64,000 bases of DNA from Kytococcus aerolatus (GTDB lineage: Bacteria; Actinomycetota; Actinomycetes; Actinomycetales; Dermatophilaceae), in contig NZ_FYEZ01000002.1 of assembly GCF_900187395.1 (NCBI RefSeq), positions 372,001-436,000 of the forward strand, in the 5' to 3' direction. The position numbers and the translations under genes are program-made. The notes beneath the pieces were generated by a model. It saw only the letters and a list, made by a program, of their open reading frames with translations, made no database searches and was not told the DNA's origin. Below are positions 56,869-64,000 of this stretch, piece by piece (within the stretch, counting starts at the first letter, position 1; the number at the start of each line of letters is the position of its first letter).

Positions 56869-58731
56869 ATGCCCGTCGCACGTGTTGTCCACCAGCCCGC
56901 GTCCACCCCGCCGCAGCAGATCCGGAACTTCTGCATCATCGCCCACATCGACCACGGCAAGTCGACCCTGGCCGACCGGATGCTGCAGATCACCGAGGTG
57001 GTCCAGCCGCGGGACATGCGTGCCCAGTACCTCGACCGCATGGACATCGAGCGGGAGCGGGGCATCACCATCAAGTCCCAGGCGGTGCGCATGCCCTGGG
57101 CGCTGGGGGAGGGGAAGGAGCAGGAGTCCTTCATCCTCAACATGATCGACACCCCCGGGCACGTCGACTTCACCTACGAGGTCTCGCGCTCGTTGGCCGC
57201 CTGCGAGGGGGCGGTGCTGCTGGTGGACGCCGCCCAGGGCATCGAGGCGCAGACGCTGGCCAATCTGTACCTGGCGATGGAGAACGATCTCACCATCATC
57301 CCGGTGCTCAACAAGATCGACCTGCCGGCGGCGCAGCCGGAGAAGTACGCCGAGGAGATCGCCGGGCTCATCGGGTGCGAGCCGGAGGACGTCCTGAAGG
57401 TCTCGGGCAAGACCGGCGAGGGCGTGGCCGAGCTGCTGGACGTCATCGTGGAGCAGGTCCCGGCGCCGGAGGGGGACGCGGACGCGCCGGCCCGGGCGAT
57501 GATCTTCGACTCCGTCTACGACACCTACCGCGGCGTGGTGACCTATGTCCGGGTGGTCGACGGGCAGCTCTCGCCGCGCGAGAAGATCCAGATGATGTCC
57601 ACCGGGGCCACCCACGAGCTGCTGGAGATCGGCGTGATCTCCCCGGAGCCGAAGCCCACGAAGGGGCTCGGGGTGGGCGAGACGGGCTACCTGATCACCG
57701 GGGTGAAGGACGTCCGGCAGTCGAAGGTGGGTGACACCGTCACCGCCCAGAACCGGCCCGCCGAGGAGCCGATCGGCGGGTACAAGGACCCGGCGCCGAT
57801 GGTCTTCTCCGGGCTCTACCCGATCGACGGCTCGGACTACCCGGTGCTGCGTGACGCCCTGGACAAGCTCAAGCTCAACGACGCCGCGCTGGTCTACGAG
57901 CCGGAGACCTCCGTGGCCCTCGGCTTCGGGTTCCGGGTGGGCTTCCTCGGCATGCTCCACCTGGAGATCGTCCGCGAGCGGCTGGAGCGCGAGTTCAACC
58001 TGGAGCTCATCTCGACCATGCCGAACGTGGTCTACACGGTGACCATGGAGGACGGGGCCGAGATCGTCGTCACCAATCCCAGCGAGTTCCCCGCCGGCAA
58101 GGTCCGCAGCATCACCGAGCCGGTCGTCAAGGCGACGATCCTGGCGCCCAGCGAGTTCATCGGCTCGATCATGGAGCTCTGCCAGAGCCGGCGCGGCACC
58201 CTGGGTGGGATGGACTACCTCTCCGAGGAGCGGGTGGAGATGCGCTACACCCTGCCGCTGGCTGAGATCGTCTTCGACTTCTTCGACCACCTGAAGTCCC
58301 GGACCAAGGGATACGCCTCCTTCGAGTACTCCGAGGCCGGGCACCAGGAGGCCGACCTGGTGAAGGTCGACATCCTGCTGCAGGGGGACCAGGTCGACGC
58401 CTTCAGCTCGGTGGTGCACAAGGACAAGGCCTACGCCTACGGCGTGGAGATGGCCGGGAAGCTCAAGGAGCTCATCCCGCGCCAGCAGTTCGAGGTGCCG
58501 ATCCAGGCTGCTGTGGGTTCACGGATCATCGCCCGCGAGACCATCCGCGCCATCCGCAAGGACGTCCTCTCCAAGTGCTACGGCGGTGACATCAGCCGCA
58601 AGCGCAAGCTGCTCGAGAAGCAGAAGGAGGGCAAGAAGCGCATGAAGATGGTGGGCACCGTGGAGATCCCGCAGGAAGCCTTCATCGCGGCGCTGAGCCA
58701 GGACGGCGAGAAGCCGAAGGACGCCAAGTGA
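56869..58731 (+). CDS. lepA: Elongation factor 4 (LepA)
   Basis: 620 residues. [16 protein letters not shown] (G1), [15 protein letters not shown] (G2), [16 protein letters not shown] (G3) and [14 protein letters not shown] (G4); then domains II, III, V and the LepA-specific C-terminus with [24 protein letters not shown]. Remodels stalled ribosomes and aids 30S biogenesis. GACAAT six bases before the ATG suggests a leaderless message. Coupled to trmB. Confidence 0.97.
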   Translation: MPVARVVHQPASTPPQQIRNFCIIAHIDHGKSTLADRMLQITEVVQPRDMRAQYLDRMDIERERGITIKSQAVRMPWALGEGKEQESFILNMIDTPGHVDFTYEVSRSLAACEGAVLLVDAAQGIEAQTLANLYLAMENDLTIIPVLNKIDLPAAQPEKYAEEIAGLIGCEPEDVLKVSGKTGEGVAELLDVIVEQVPAPEGDADAPARAMIFDSVYDTYRGVVTYVRVVDGQLSPREKIQMMSTGATHELLEIGVISPEPKPTKGLGVGETGYLITGVKDVRQSKVGDTVTAQNRPAEEPIGGYKDPAPMVFSGLYPIDGSDYPVLRDALDKLKLNDAALVYEPETSVALGFGFRVGFLGMLHLEIVRERLEREFNLELISTMPNVVYTVTMEDGAEIVVTNPSEFPAGKVRSITEPVVKATILAPSEFIGSIMELCQSRRGTLGGMDYLSEERVEMRYTLPLAEIVFDFFDHLKSRTKGYASFEYSEAGHQEADLVKVDILLQGDQVDAFSSVVHKDKAYAYGVEMAGKLKELIPRQQFEVPIQAAVGSRIIARETIRAIRKDVLSKCYGGDISRKRKLLEKQKEGKKRMKMVGTVEIPQEAFIAALSQDGEKPKDAK

Positions 58732-59645
58732 GCGACTGCCGCGAGGGCTCGCTCGAGGGGGAGCCCGCGGTCACCCGGGACGCGGTGGGCGGTGGGCTGC
58801 GGCCGGCCGACGCCCCCCGCAAGGGGGCGGTCTCCTCGGCTGGTGCCGCCGTGGAGCACGAGGGCGTCTCCCGTGGGGATGCTGAACGGCTGCCCGACGG
58901 CCGGCTCAAGCGGGTGACGCGTTCGTACGTGATCCGTGGGGAGCGGCCCGACCCGCGTCATGCCCAGGCCTGGGAGAGGCACGCCGACCGGCTCGTCGTG
59001 GACATCCCACGCACCACCGAGCCGCTCTCGGTCGAGCCGTCCTACCGCTTCGACGCGGAGGCCGAGTTCGGTCGCCGGGCGCCGCTGGTCGTGGAGATCG
59101 GGGCCGGCTCGGGGGACGCGGTGTGCGCCCACGCCCTGGCCCACCCGGAGATGGACCACGTGGCCATCGAGGTGTGGCACCCGGGGGCGGCGCAGATCGT
59201 CTCCCAGATCGCGCACCACGGGCTGGAGAACATCCGGGTGGCCGAGGTGGACGCCGCGCGGGCCTTCGCGACGATGTTCGCCCCCGGCTCGCTCGACGAG
59301 GTGTGGACCTTCTTCCCCGACCCCTGGCCCAAGGCGAAGCACCACAAGCGGCGCCTGGTGAGCACCGCCCTGGCGGCCGACGTGGGGCGGGCCCTGCGCC
59401 CCGGCGGGGTGTGGCGCCTGGCGACCGACTGGGCCGACTACGCGTGGTGGATGCGGGACGTCGTCGACGCCAGCGAGCTGTTCGAGAACCAGCACGCCGG
59501 GGAGCGCCCGGACCCGCAGGACCCGGCCGGGGCCGAGCGCGGTGGCTTCGCGCCCCGCTGGGCCGAGCGACCGGTGACCCGCTTCGAGCGCAAGGGCCTG
59601 GGGGTCGACCGCGTGGTGCGGGACGTCGTCGGCGTCCGGGTCTGA
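58728..59645 (+). CDS. trmB: tRNA (guanosine(46)-N7)-methyltransferase
   Basis: 305 residues, GTG overlapping the lepA stop (GTGA). A disordered ~60-residue N-terminal extension, then the class I methyltransferase: [12 protein letters not shown] (SAM site), [14 protein letters not shown] and the TrmB hallmark [19 protein letters not shown]. Methylates G46 in the variable loop. Its last 200 bases overlap the reading frame of the TctA remnant on the other strand. Confidence 0.95.
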   Translation: MSDCREGSLEGEPAVTRDAVGGGLRPADAPRKGAVSSAGAAVEHEGVSRGDAERLPDGRLKRVTRSYVIRGERPDPRHAQAWERHADRLVVDIPRTTEPLSVEPSYRFDAEAEFGRRAPLVVEIGAGSGDAVCAHALAHPEMDHVAIEVWHPGAAQIVSQIAHHGLENIRVAEVDAARAFATMFAPGSLDEVWTFFPDPWPKAKHHKRRLVSTALAADVGRALRPGGVWRLATDWADYAWWMRDVVDASELFENQHAGERPDPQDPAGAERGGFAPRWAERPVTRFERKGLGVDRVVRDVVGVRV

Positions 59646-59744
59646 GGGAGCCGGCCGCGGGCGGCTCTACGCTCGGCCCCGGGGGGTGCCGCCCACACAC
59701 AGGACGGAGGGGCGACCCCGGGCCGGGGCCGCCCTCCACGCCGC

Positions 59745-60729
59745 ATGGGGACCAGGACCGCTGCCAGGATGGCGGGTGTCAGGGGGAACCCGTTCTCCTG
59801 GAGGAAGAAGCCGACCAGTCCGATGCCCAGGAGCAGCAACAGGCTGAACAGGCTGAAGGTCAGCGCGTAGGCGCCCAGAAAGGTGAAGGCGAGCACCCCT
59901 GCGTAGAGCAGCGGCGGCGGGACGCGCAGCAGCTGGACGAAGATCCTGACCATGGGCAGGTTGAGAACCAGCAGCATGGCGTTGCCGACCAGCATCGAGG
60001 CGATGATCGTCCACACGAGGTCGGGGGAGCGGTCGAACAGCTGGGGTCCGGGCTGGAGCCCGTACATCTGGAAGACGTAGAGCAGGAGTGCGGTGGTCGC
60101 CGACCCGGGGATGGCCAGGGCCAGCATCGGGACCATGGCGCCCCCGACCCCGGCGTTGTTGGCGCTCTCCGGTCCTGCGACGCCCTCGATCGCGCCCTTG
60201 CCGAAGTGGCGCCGCCGGTCCGGCGAGGCGACCCGCTTCTCCACGGCGTACGACGAGAACGCCCCGAGGGTCGGGCCGAGGCCGGGGAGGAGCCCGGCGA
60301 TGAACCCGATCACCGACCCGCGCGCGTACGGCCCGGCAGAGCGGCGGATGTCCTCCCCGGACATCCAGGCCCGCTGGGTCCTGAGCATGTCCGGAGGTGT
60401 CCGGCGTCGCGTGGCCAGGTGGCGCAACGCCTCCGGCACGGCGAAGAGGGCCATGGCGATGATCGCGATGTTGATGCCGTCCGAGAGCTCCAGGGAGCCC
60501 AGGGTCCACCGCTCCACGTTGTCCTGCGGGTCGAGGCCGATGATGCCCAGCACCATGCCGAACAGGACGGCGACCATCGCCTTGATCCGGGAGCCGGTCA
60601 TGAGGGTGCTGGTGAGCAGGAGGGCACCGAGCAGGAGGACCGCGTACTCGGTGGCCCCGAAGGCCGTCGAGACCTCCACCAGGACGGGGGAGAGGAAGAC
60701 CAGGCCGATCACGGCGATGGTTCCCCCGA
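59745..60729 (-). pseudogene. TctA-type tricarboxylate transporter permease, truncated at both ends
   Basis: About 328 residues of TctA core: VGGTIAVIGLVF-like start, LGIIGLDPQDNVERWTLGSLELSDGI, GFIAGLLPGLGPTLGAFSSYAVEKR, and AIEGVAGPESANNAGVGGAMVPMLALAIPGSATTALLL, the second TctA repeat signature. The first ~125 residues, including the first repeat signature, are missing, and the frame is fused to an HMG-CoA lyase start. At the other end the match stops at ILAAVLVP and the frame runs on into antisense of trmB to 59438. TctB and TctC genes are absent. Almost certainly not functional. Confidence 0.85.
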
Positions 60730-60883
60730 GGTCGACCTTGGCCGGGGTAGGGATGGGTGCCCGCTCGAGCTGGAGGCCGTCCCGGGGGCCGACCTCCTGC
60801 ACCGTCACCTCGTCGGGGAGGGGGAAGGGGAGGCCACCTGTCCCCACCGTGTACGCCTGGGCCTGCTCGAAGGAGGAGGTCAT
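60730..60883 (-). pseudogene. Hydroxymethylglutaryl-CoA lyase, first ~51 codons only
   Basis: MTSSFEQAQAYTVGTGG, then LPDEVTVQEVGPRDGLQ and ERAPIPTPAKVDL: the start of an HMG-CoA lyase/DRE-TIM metallolyase, with the catalytic Arg and metal Asp of GPRDGLQ (residues 32-38). The rest of the barrel is gone; at about 60727-60730 the frame passes directly into TctA. The ATG overlaps the CoA transferase stop (TGATG), showing the original operon order. Confidence 0.82.
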
Positions 60884-62091
60884 CAGATGACCCCCGCTGC
60901 GCGCAGCTCGGCCAGGTCCTCCGTGGAGTACCCGAGGTCACGGAGGACCGCGTCGGTGTGCTCGCCCAGCCGGGGTCCGGCCGTCCGGACTTCACCGGGG
61001 TGGCGCTCGAACTTGGGCACCACCCCGGGAAGGCGCATGTCGCCCAGCTCGGGGTGCTCCACCGAGACCAGCATGTCCCGGGCCGCGTAGTGCTCGTCCG
61101 CGAAGATGTCCGCGACGGTGTAGACGGCGCTGGCCGGGACGGCGTGCTCGTCGAGACGGGCGGCGACCTCGTCACGGGTGTGCCGGCGCGTCCAGGCGGA
61201 GAGGATCTCGTTGACCTCGTCGCGCCGGGCGAGCCGTTCCCGGTTGGTGCTGTACCGGGAGTCGGTGAGCATGTCCTCGCGGTCGATCGCCCGGGCGAGG
61301 CGGGCGAAGGTCCGCTCGGTGCTGGTGACGATCACCATCCACTGGCCGTCCCGGGTCTCGTAGATCCCGGCCGGGGACGACGCGGCCAGCTCGTTGCCCG
61401 TCCGCTCCCGGACCTGGCCGAGGATGTCGTACTCGGCGACGACGACCTCCAGCATGCGGAACATGGACTCGTAGAGGGCCACGTCGACATCGTCGGGTTC
61501 CCCACCTGCGACCTTCAGCTGGTAGAGCGCGGCCAGGGCGCCGATGGCGCCGTACATGCCGGCCAGGTAGTCCACCAGGGAGATGGAGGGCAGGACGGGG
61601 GGTCGGTCGGGGTATCCGGAGATGTGGGCGAACCCGCTGTAGGCGGTGGCCGGGGTCCCGAAGCCGGCCTTCGGCGCGAGGGGGCCGTCCTGCCCGAAGC
61701 CGCTCACGTGGACGGCGATGAGGTCCGGGTTGGCCTGTCGCAGGCGCTCCATCGGGATCCCCCACCGGCCCAGGGTCCCCGGCCGGAAGTTCTGCACCAG
61801 GACGTCGTGCTCGGCGACGAGCTTCAGGAGGACCTCCTGTCCACGGGGGGTCCGGAGGTCCAGGGTGACGGACCTCTTGTTCCGGGCCGAGGCCGCCCAG
61901 GTGAGCGAGGTGTCCTCGTGGAAGGGGCCGAGGGAGCGCAGGGGGTCTCCCGTGCCGGGCATCTCCACCTTGAGGACGGTGGCCCCGAGGTCGCCGAGGA
62001 GGGCGGCGGTGAAGGGGCCGGCGAAGACCGTGGCGACATCCAGGACCCGCAGGCCGGCGAGGGGGCCCTTCGGGGTGGGTGGGCGTGACAT
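60883..62091 (-). CDS. CaiB/BaiF family (class III) CoA transferase
   Basis: 402 residues from ATG 62091 (GGAGAG just upstream). GLRVLDVATVFAGPFTAALLGDLGATVLKVE is the class III start; LVQNFRPGTLGRWG, GFGQDGPLAPKAGF and SLVDYLAGMYGAIGALAALY follow, with the family Asp in the last (SLVDY). Transfers CoA between carboxylic acids. With an IclR regulator, a lyase start and a TctA remnant downstream, it once belonged to an uptake-and-cleavage pathway for a dicarboxylic or hydroxyacyl substrate, such as a methylmalate- or citramalate-like acid. Intact itself, but its pathway partners here are broken. Confidence 0.9.
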   Translation of the reverse strand: MSRPPTPKGPLAGLRVLDVATVFAGPFTAALLGDLGATVLKVEMPGTGDPLRSLGPFHEDTSLTWAASARNKRSVTLDLRTPRGQEVLLKLVAEHDVLVQNFRPGTLGRWGIPMERLRQANPDLIAVHVSGFGQDGPLAPKAGFGTPATAYSGFAHISGYPDRPPVLPSISLVDYLAGMYGAIGALAALYQLKVAGGEPDDVDVALYESMFRMLEVVVAEYDILGQVRERTGNELAASSPAGIYETRDGQWMVIVTSTERTFARLARAIDREDMLTDSRYSTNRERLARRDEVNEILSAWTRRHTRDEVAARLDEHAVPASAVYTVADIFADEHYAARDMLVSVEHPELGDMRLPGVVPKFERHPGEVRTAGPRLGEHTDAVLRDLGYSTEDLAELRAAGVI

Positions 62092-62093
62092 GT

Positions 62094-62141
62094 CTCTCCA
62101 TTCTCCACAATGTGGACTACAGGTCCGGAATATGGAGAGAG
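62094..62141 (-). promoter_or_regulatory. Candidate IclR operator before the CoA transferase gene
   Basis: CTCTCCATTCTCC at 62094-62106 and GGAATATGGAGAG at about 62129-62141 form an inverted repeat with few mismatches, with CCACAATGTGG in between. The region is AT-richer than its surroundings and directly upstream of the start. Confidence 0.45.
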
Positions 62142-62183
62142 TAGTGATGTGCGTCACCGACCACAAGGGTCTGGAGGAGATCA

Positions 62184-62243
62184 GGTGCTCTGAGTGGCGT
62201 CGGCCCCCACCACCAGGTGGGGGCCGACGCCACTCAGAGCACC
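62184..62243 (-). terminator. 28-bp perfect stem-loop after the IclR gene
   Basis: Arms 62184-62211 and 62216-62243, loop ACCA, no mismatch. The longest perfect hairpin in the window. Lies 12 bases after the IclR stop and before the CoA transferase promoter, so it isolates the regulator transcript. Confidence 0.85.
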
Positions 62244-62255
62244 GGTGGGTCCCGG

Positions 62256-63017
62256 TCAGATGGGGAAGGTGCCGCCCAGGTCCCCGGTGGTGGCGCGGGC
62301 TGCTGCGAGGACCCCGGTGATCGCGGTCTCCAGGTGCTCGGCCTCCTCGAAGCGGGTGAGCGTCCCGCTGACCGTGAGTGCCGCCACCACCTCGCCGGAG
62401 TCGTCCAGGACGGGGGCGGACGCCGCGGCCAGCTCGGCCTCCCGCTCGCCCAGACCCACCGCATAGCCTCGGGCGCGGACCTCCCGGAGCTGCTGGGTGA
62501 AGCGCTCCTCGTCGAAGGGGTCGCCGGCCTCCTCCGCGCTACGGCGCACCAGGTCCACGGCATCCGGCCGCCAGGCCAGCAGGGACCGGCTCGAAGAGCC
62601 CTTGTGGAGGGGCAGGTGCACGCCGACCTGTGCGGCGGAACGGACCGGCCGCGTGCTCTCCTCGAGGTGCACCGGGACCCGGTCGGAGCTCACCAGCACC
62701 TGCAGCTCGACGGTCTCGTTGATCTGGTTACGCAGATCCACCATGTGGGGTCGAGCCGCCCTCAGAGCCTCCTGGCCCACCGTCACCAGCCCCCCGAGGT
62801 GCAGGAGGGCCGGGCCCAGGGAGTACCCGTGGCCCGTGGGGGTCACCAGACCGTGGGCGGCCATCGCCTTCATGAGCCGGTACGCGGTGGGCGTCGTCAT
62901 GCCCGTGATCCGTGCGGCGGTCGGCGGGTCCAGGGTCTCGGTGCGCTCGTCGTAGGCGTTGAGGATGGCCATGACCTTGTCCAGGACGCCGACGTCGGTG
63001 CTCGTCATGGAGGTCAT
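62256..63017 (-). CDS. IclR family transcriptional regulator
   Basis: 253 residues from ATG 63017; ATG 63008 gives 250. Winged helix at the N-terminus (VLDKVMAILNAYDERTETLDPPTAARITGMTTPTAYRLMKAMAAHGLV), then the IclR effector domain: DRVPVHLEESTRPVRSAAQVGVHLPLHKGSSSRSLLA, RARGYAVGLGEREAELAAASAPVLDDSGEVVAALTVSG. Presumably controls the CoA transferase operon downstream via the inverted repeat at 62094-62141. The ligand is likely an aromatic or short organic acid of that pathway. Confidence 0.92.
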   Translation of the reverse strand: MTSMTSTDVGVLDKVMAILNAYDERTETLDPPTAARITGMTTPTAYRLMKAMAAHGLVTPTGHGYSLGPALLHLGGLVTVGQEALRAARPHMVDLRNQINETVELQVLVSSDRVPVHLEESTRPVRSAAQVGVHLPLHKGSSSRSLLAWRPDAVDLVRRSAEEAGDPFDEERFTQQLREVRARGYAVGLGEREAELAAASAPVLDDSGEVVAALTVSGTLTRFEEAEHLETAITGVLAAARATTGDLGGTFPI

Positions 63018-63137
63018 GATGCCCGAGTGTGCCGGCCCTGCAGGGGAGGTCGCCCACCGGGTCCGTGGCTCCACCTCGGTCGTGGCCCTCGGGGGTGGGG
63101 TGCACCGGGTGCCGGCGCCGGGTGGGAGAATCCGCCC

Positions 63138-64000
63138 GTGCCCCAGCTCCCCGACGGTGACCCCGCCCCGAGCGACGGTGCCCTGCCCGGTGCTGCCCTG
63201 AGCCGCCTGTCCGAGGGCACCTTCTCCCTCTACCTCCACGTGCCCTACTGCTCGGTGCGGTGCGGGTACTGCGACTTCAACACGTACACGCTCACCGAGC
63301 TGGGGGACGCCACCGGCGCCTCGCTGGCCACCTGGGTGGATGCGGTGGAGGTCGAGCTGGACCTCGCCCGCCGCGTGCTCACCGCCGACGGGCGGGCCGC
63401 CCCCGTGGTGGACACGGTCTTCGTCGGGGGTGGGACGCCCTCCCTGCTCGGTGCCACGGACCTGGGGCGGGCGCTGGCCGCCGTCCGCGAGCGCTTCGCC
63501 GTGGCCCCGGACCTGGAGGTCACCAGCGAGGCGAATCCCGACCAGGTCGACGCCGCCTTCGCGCGGCAGCTGGCCGCCGCCGGATACACCCGGCTCTCGG
63601 TGGGGATGCAGTCCGCGGTGCCGCACGTCTTGGCCACCCTGGACCGGACGCACCGCCCCGAGAACGTCGAGCGGGCGGTCTCCGCGGCCCGGGCGGCGGG
63701 GCTCGCGGTGTCGGTGGACCTCATCCACGGCACGCCGGGGGAGAGCGTCGAGGACTGGCGCACGAGCCTGGAGGCGGCGATCGCGCTGGCCCCGGACCAC
63801 GTCTCGGCCTATGCCCTGACCGTCGAGGAGGGCACCGCTCTGCACCGCCGTGTCGTCCGGGGCGAGCTGCCCACTCCCGACGAGGACGACCAGGCCACCA
63901 AGTACGAGCTGGCCGACGAGCTGCTCGGCGCAGCGGGCTACGCCTGGTACGAGCTGTCCAACTGGGCCCGGACCGAGCGGGGTCGCTGCCGCCACAACGA
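63138..64000 (+). CDS. hemW: Heme chaperone HemW (coproporphyrinogen dehydrogenase-like), 5' part
   Basis: Open to the window end, about 287 residues visible. GTG 63138 with GAGAAT six bases before it (leaderless pattern). SLYLHVPYCSVRCGYCDFNTY carries the radical SAM CxxxCxxC cluster; VFVGGGTPSLLG, TSEANPDQVD, RLSVGMQSAVPHVLATLDRTH and SVDLIHGTPGES match HemW. A fourth residue after the cluster (CGYCDF) fits HemW rather than HemN. lepA-hemW is the usual order; here trmB and the decayed operon lie between. The C-terminal domain is outside the window. Confidence 0.93.
   Translation, partial: MPQLPDGDPAPSDGALPGAALSRLSEGTFSLYLHVPYCSVRCGYCDFNTYTLTELGDATGASLATWVDAVEVELDLARRVLTADGRAAPVVDTVFVGGGTPSLLGATDLGRALAAVRERFAVAPDLEVTSEANPDQVDAAFARQLAAAGYTRLSVGMQSAVPHVLATLDRTHRPENVERAVSAARAAGLAVSVDLIHGTPGESVEDWRTSLEAAIALAPDHVSAYALTVEEGTALHRRVVRGELPTPDEDDQATKYELADELLGAAGYAWYELSNWARTERGRCRHN

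Noticed and set aside
57000-57734. Open frames overlapping lepA in other frames
   Set aside because: Shadows; lepA shows all G motifs in one frame.

Overview
The window is high-GC actinobacterial chromosome. Gene order, the DUF2469 protein, the Rip1-type site-2 protease and many start codons placed 6-7 bases after a TANNNT box point to Micrococcales. An orphan rodA next to rne, without mreBCD or a class B PBP, suggests a coccoid genus, perhaps Kytococcus/Dermacoccaceae-like; that genus guess is weak. Almost everything is core housekeeping DNA in short, overlapping + strand operons, with three accessory patches.

Layout. 1-10300: rimM (partial), trmD, an alanine/glycine:cation symporter, rplS, two signal peptidases I, rnhB, DUF2469, YraN, ComM/YifB, dprA, xerC and a convergent M23 peptidase. 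10640-16200: rpsB-tsf-pyrH-frr-cdsA-rlmN. 16200-23700: a LOG-family protein, an aldehyde dehydrogenase, a secreted GH25 muramidase, and dxr-rip1-ispG (MEP isoprenoid steps around a site-2 protease). 23690-26221: first accessory patch, with visibly lower GC: a secreted hydrophobic protein plus a four-helix membrane protein, then an IS5-type element with perfect 17-bp ends that encloses an extra small membrane-protein gene. 26384-30710: propionyl-CoA synthetase and a polar amino acid ABC transporter whose ATPase lacks the whole Walker B segment. 30860-35140: DUF6882, GNAT, proS and a TSUP permease. 35170-38970: three lipoproteins, two of them tandem CapA-like. 39150-54740: rimP-nusA-ylxR-infB-rbfA-truB-ribF-rodA-rne-rplU-rpmA-obg-small TM-nadD-rsfS, the translation/ribosome assembly core. 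54834-64000: tRNA-Ala(GGC), a second AGCS symporter, lepA-trmB, then a decayed catabolic operon (IclR regulator, CoA transferase, and an HMG-CoA lyase 5' end fused to an internal piece of a TctA permease), and the start of hemW.

Most notable observations: the 23778-24725 gene pair, which I do not recognise and whose architecture could fit a secreted toxin with its immunity protein; the IS with a passenger gene; the ABC ATPase without Walker B; the HMG-CoA lyase/TctA chimera; a chain of three overlapping ATGA minicistrons between ylxR and infB; and a recurrent leaderless-start arrangement. All calls come from reading the sequence; no database search was made.
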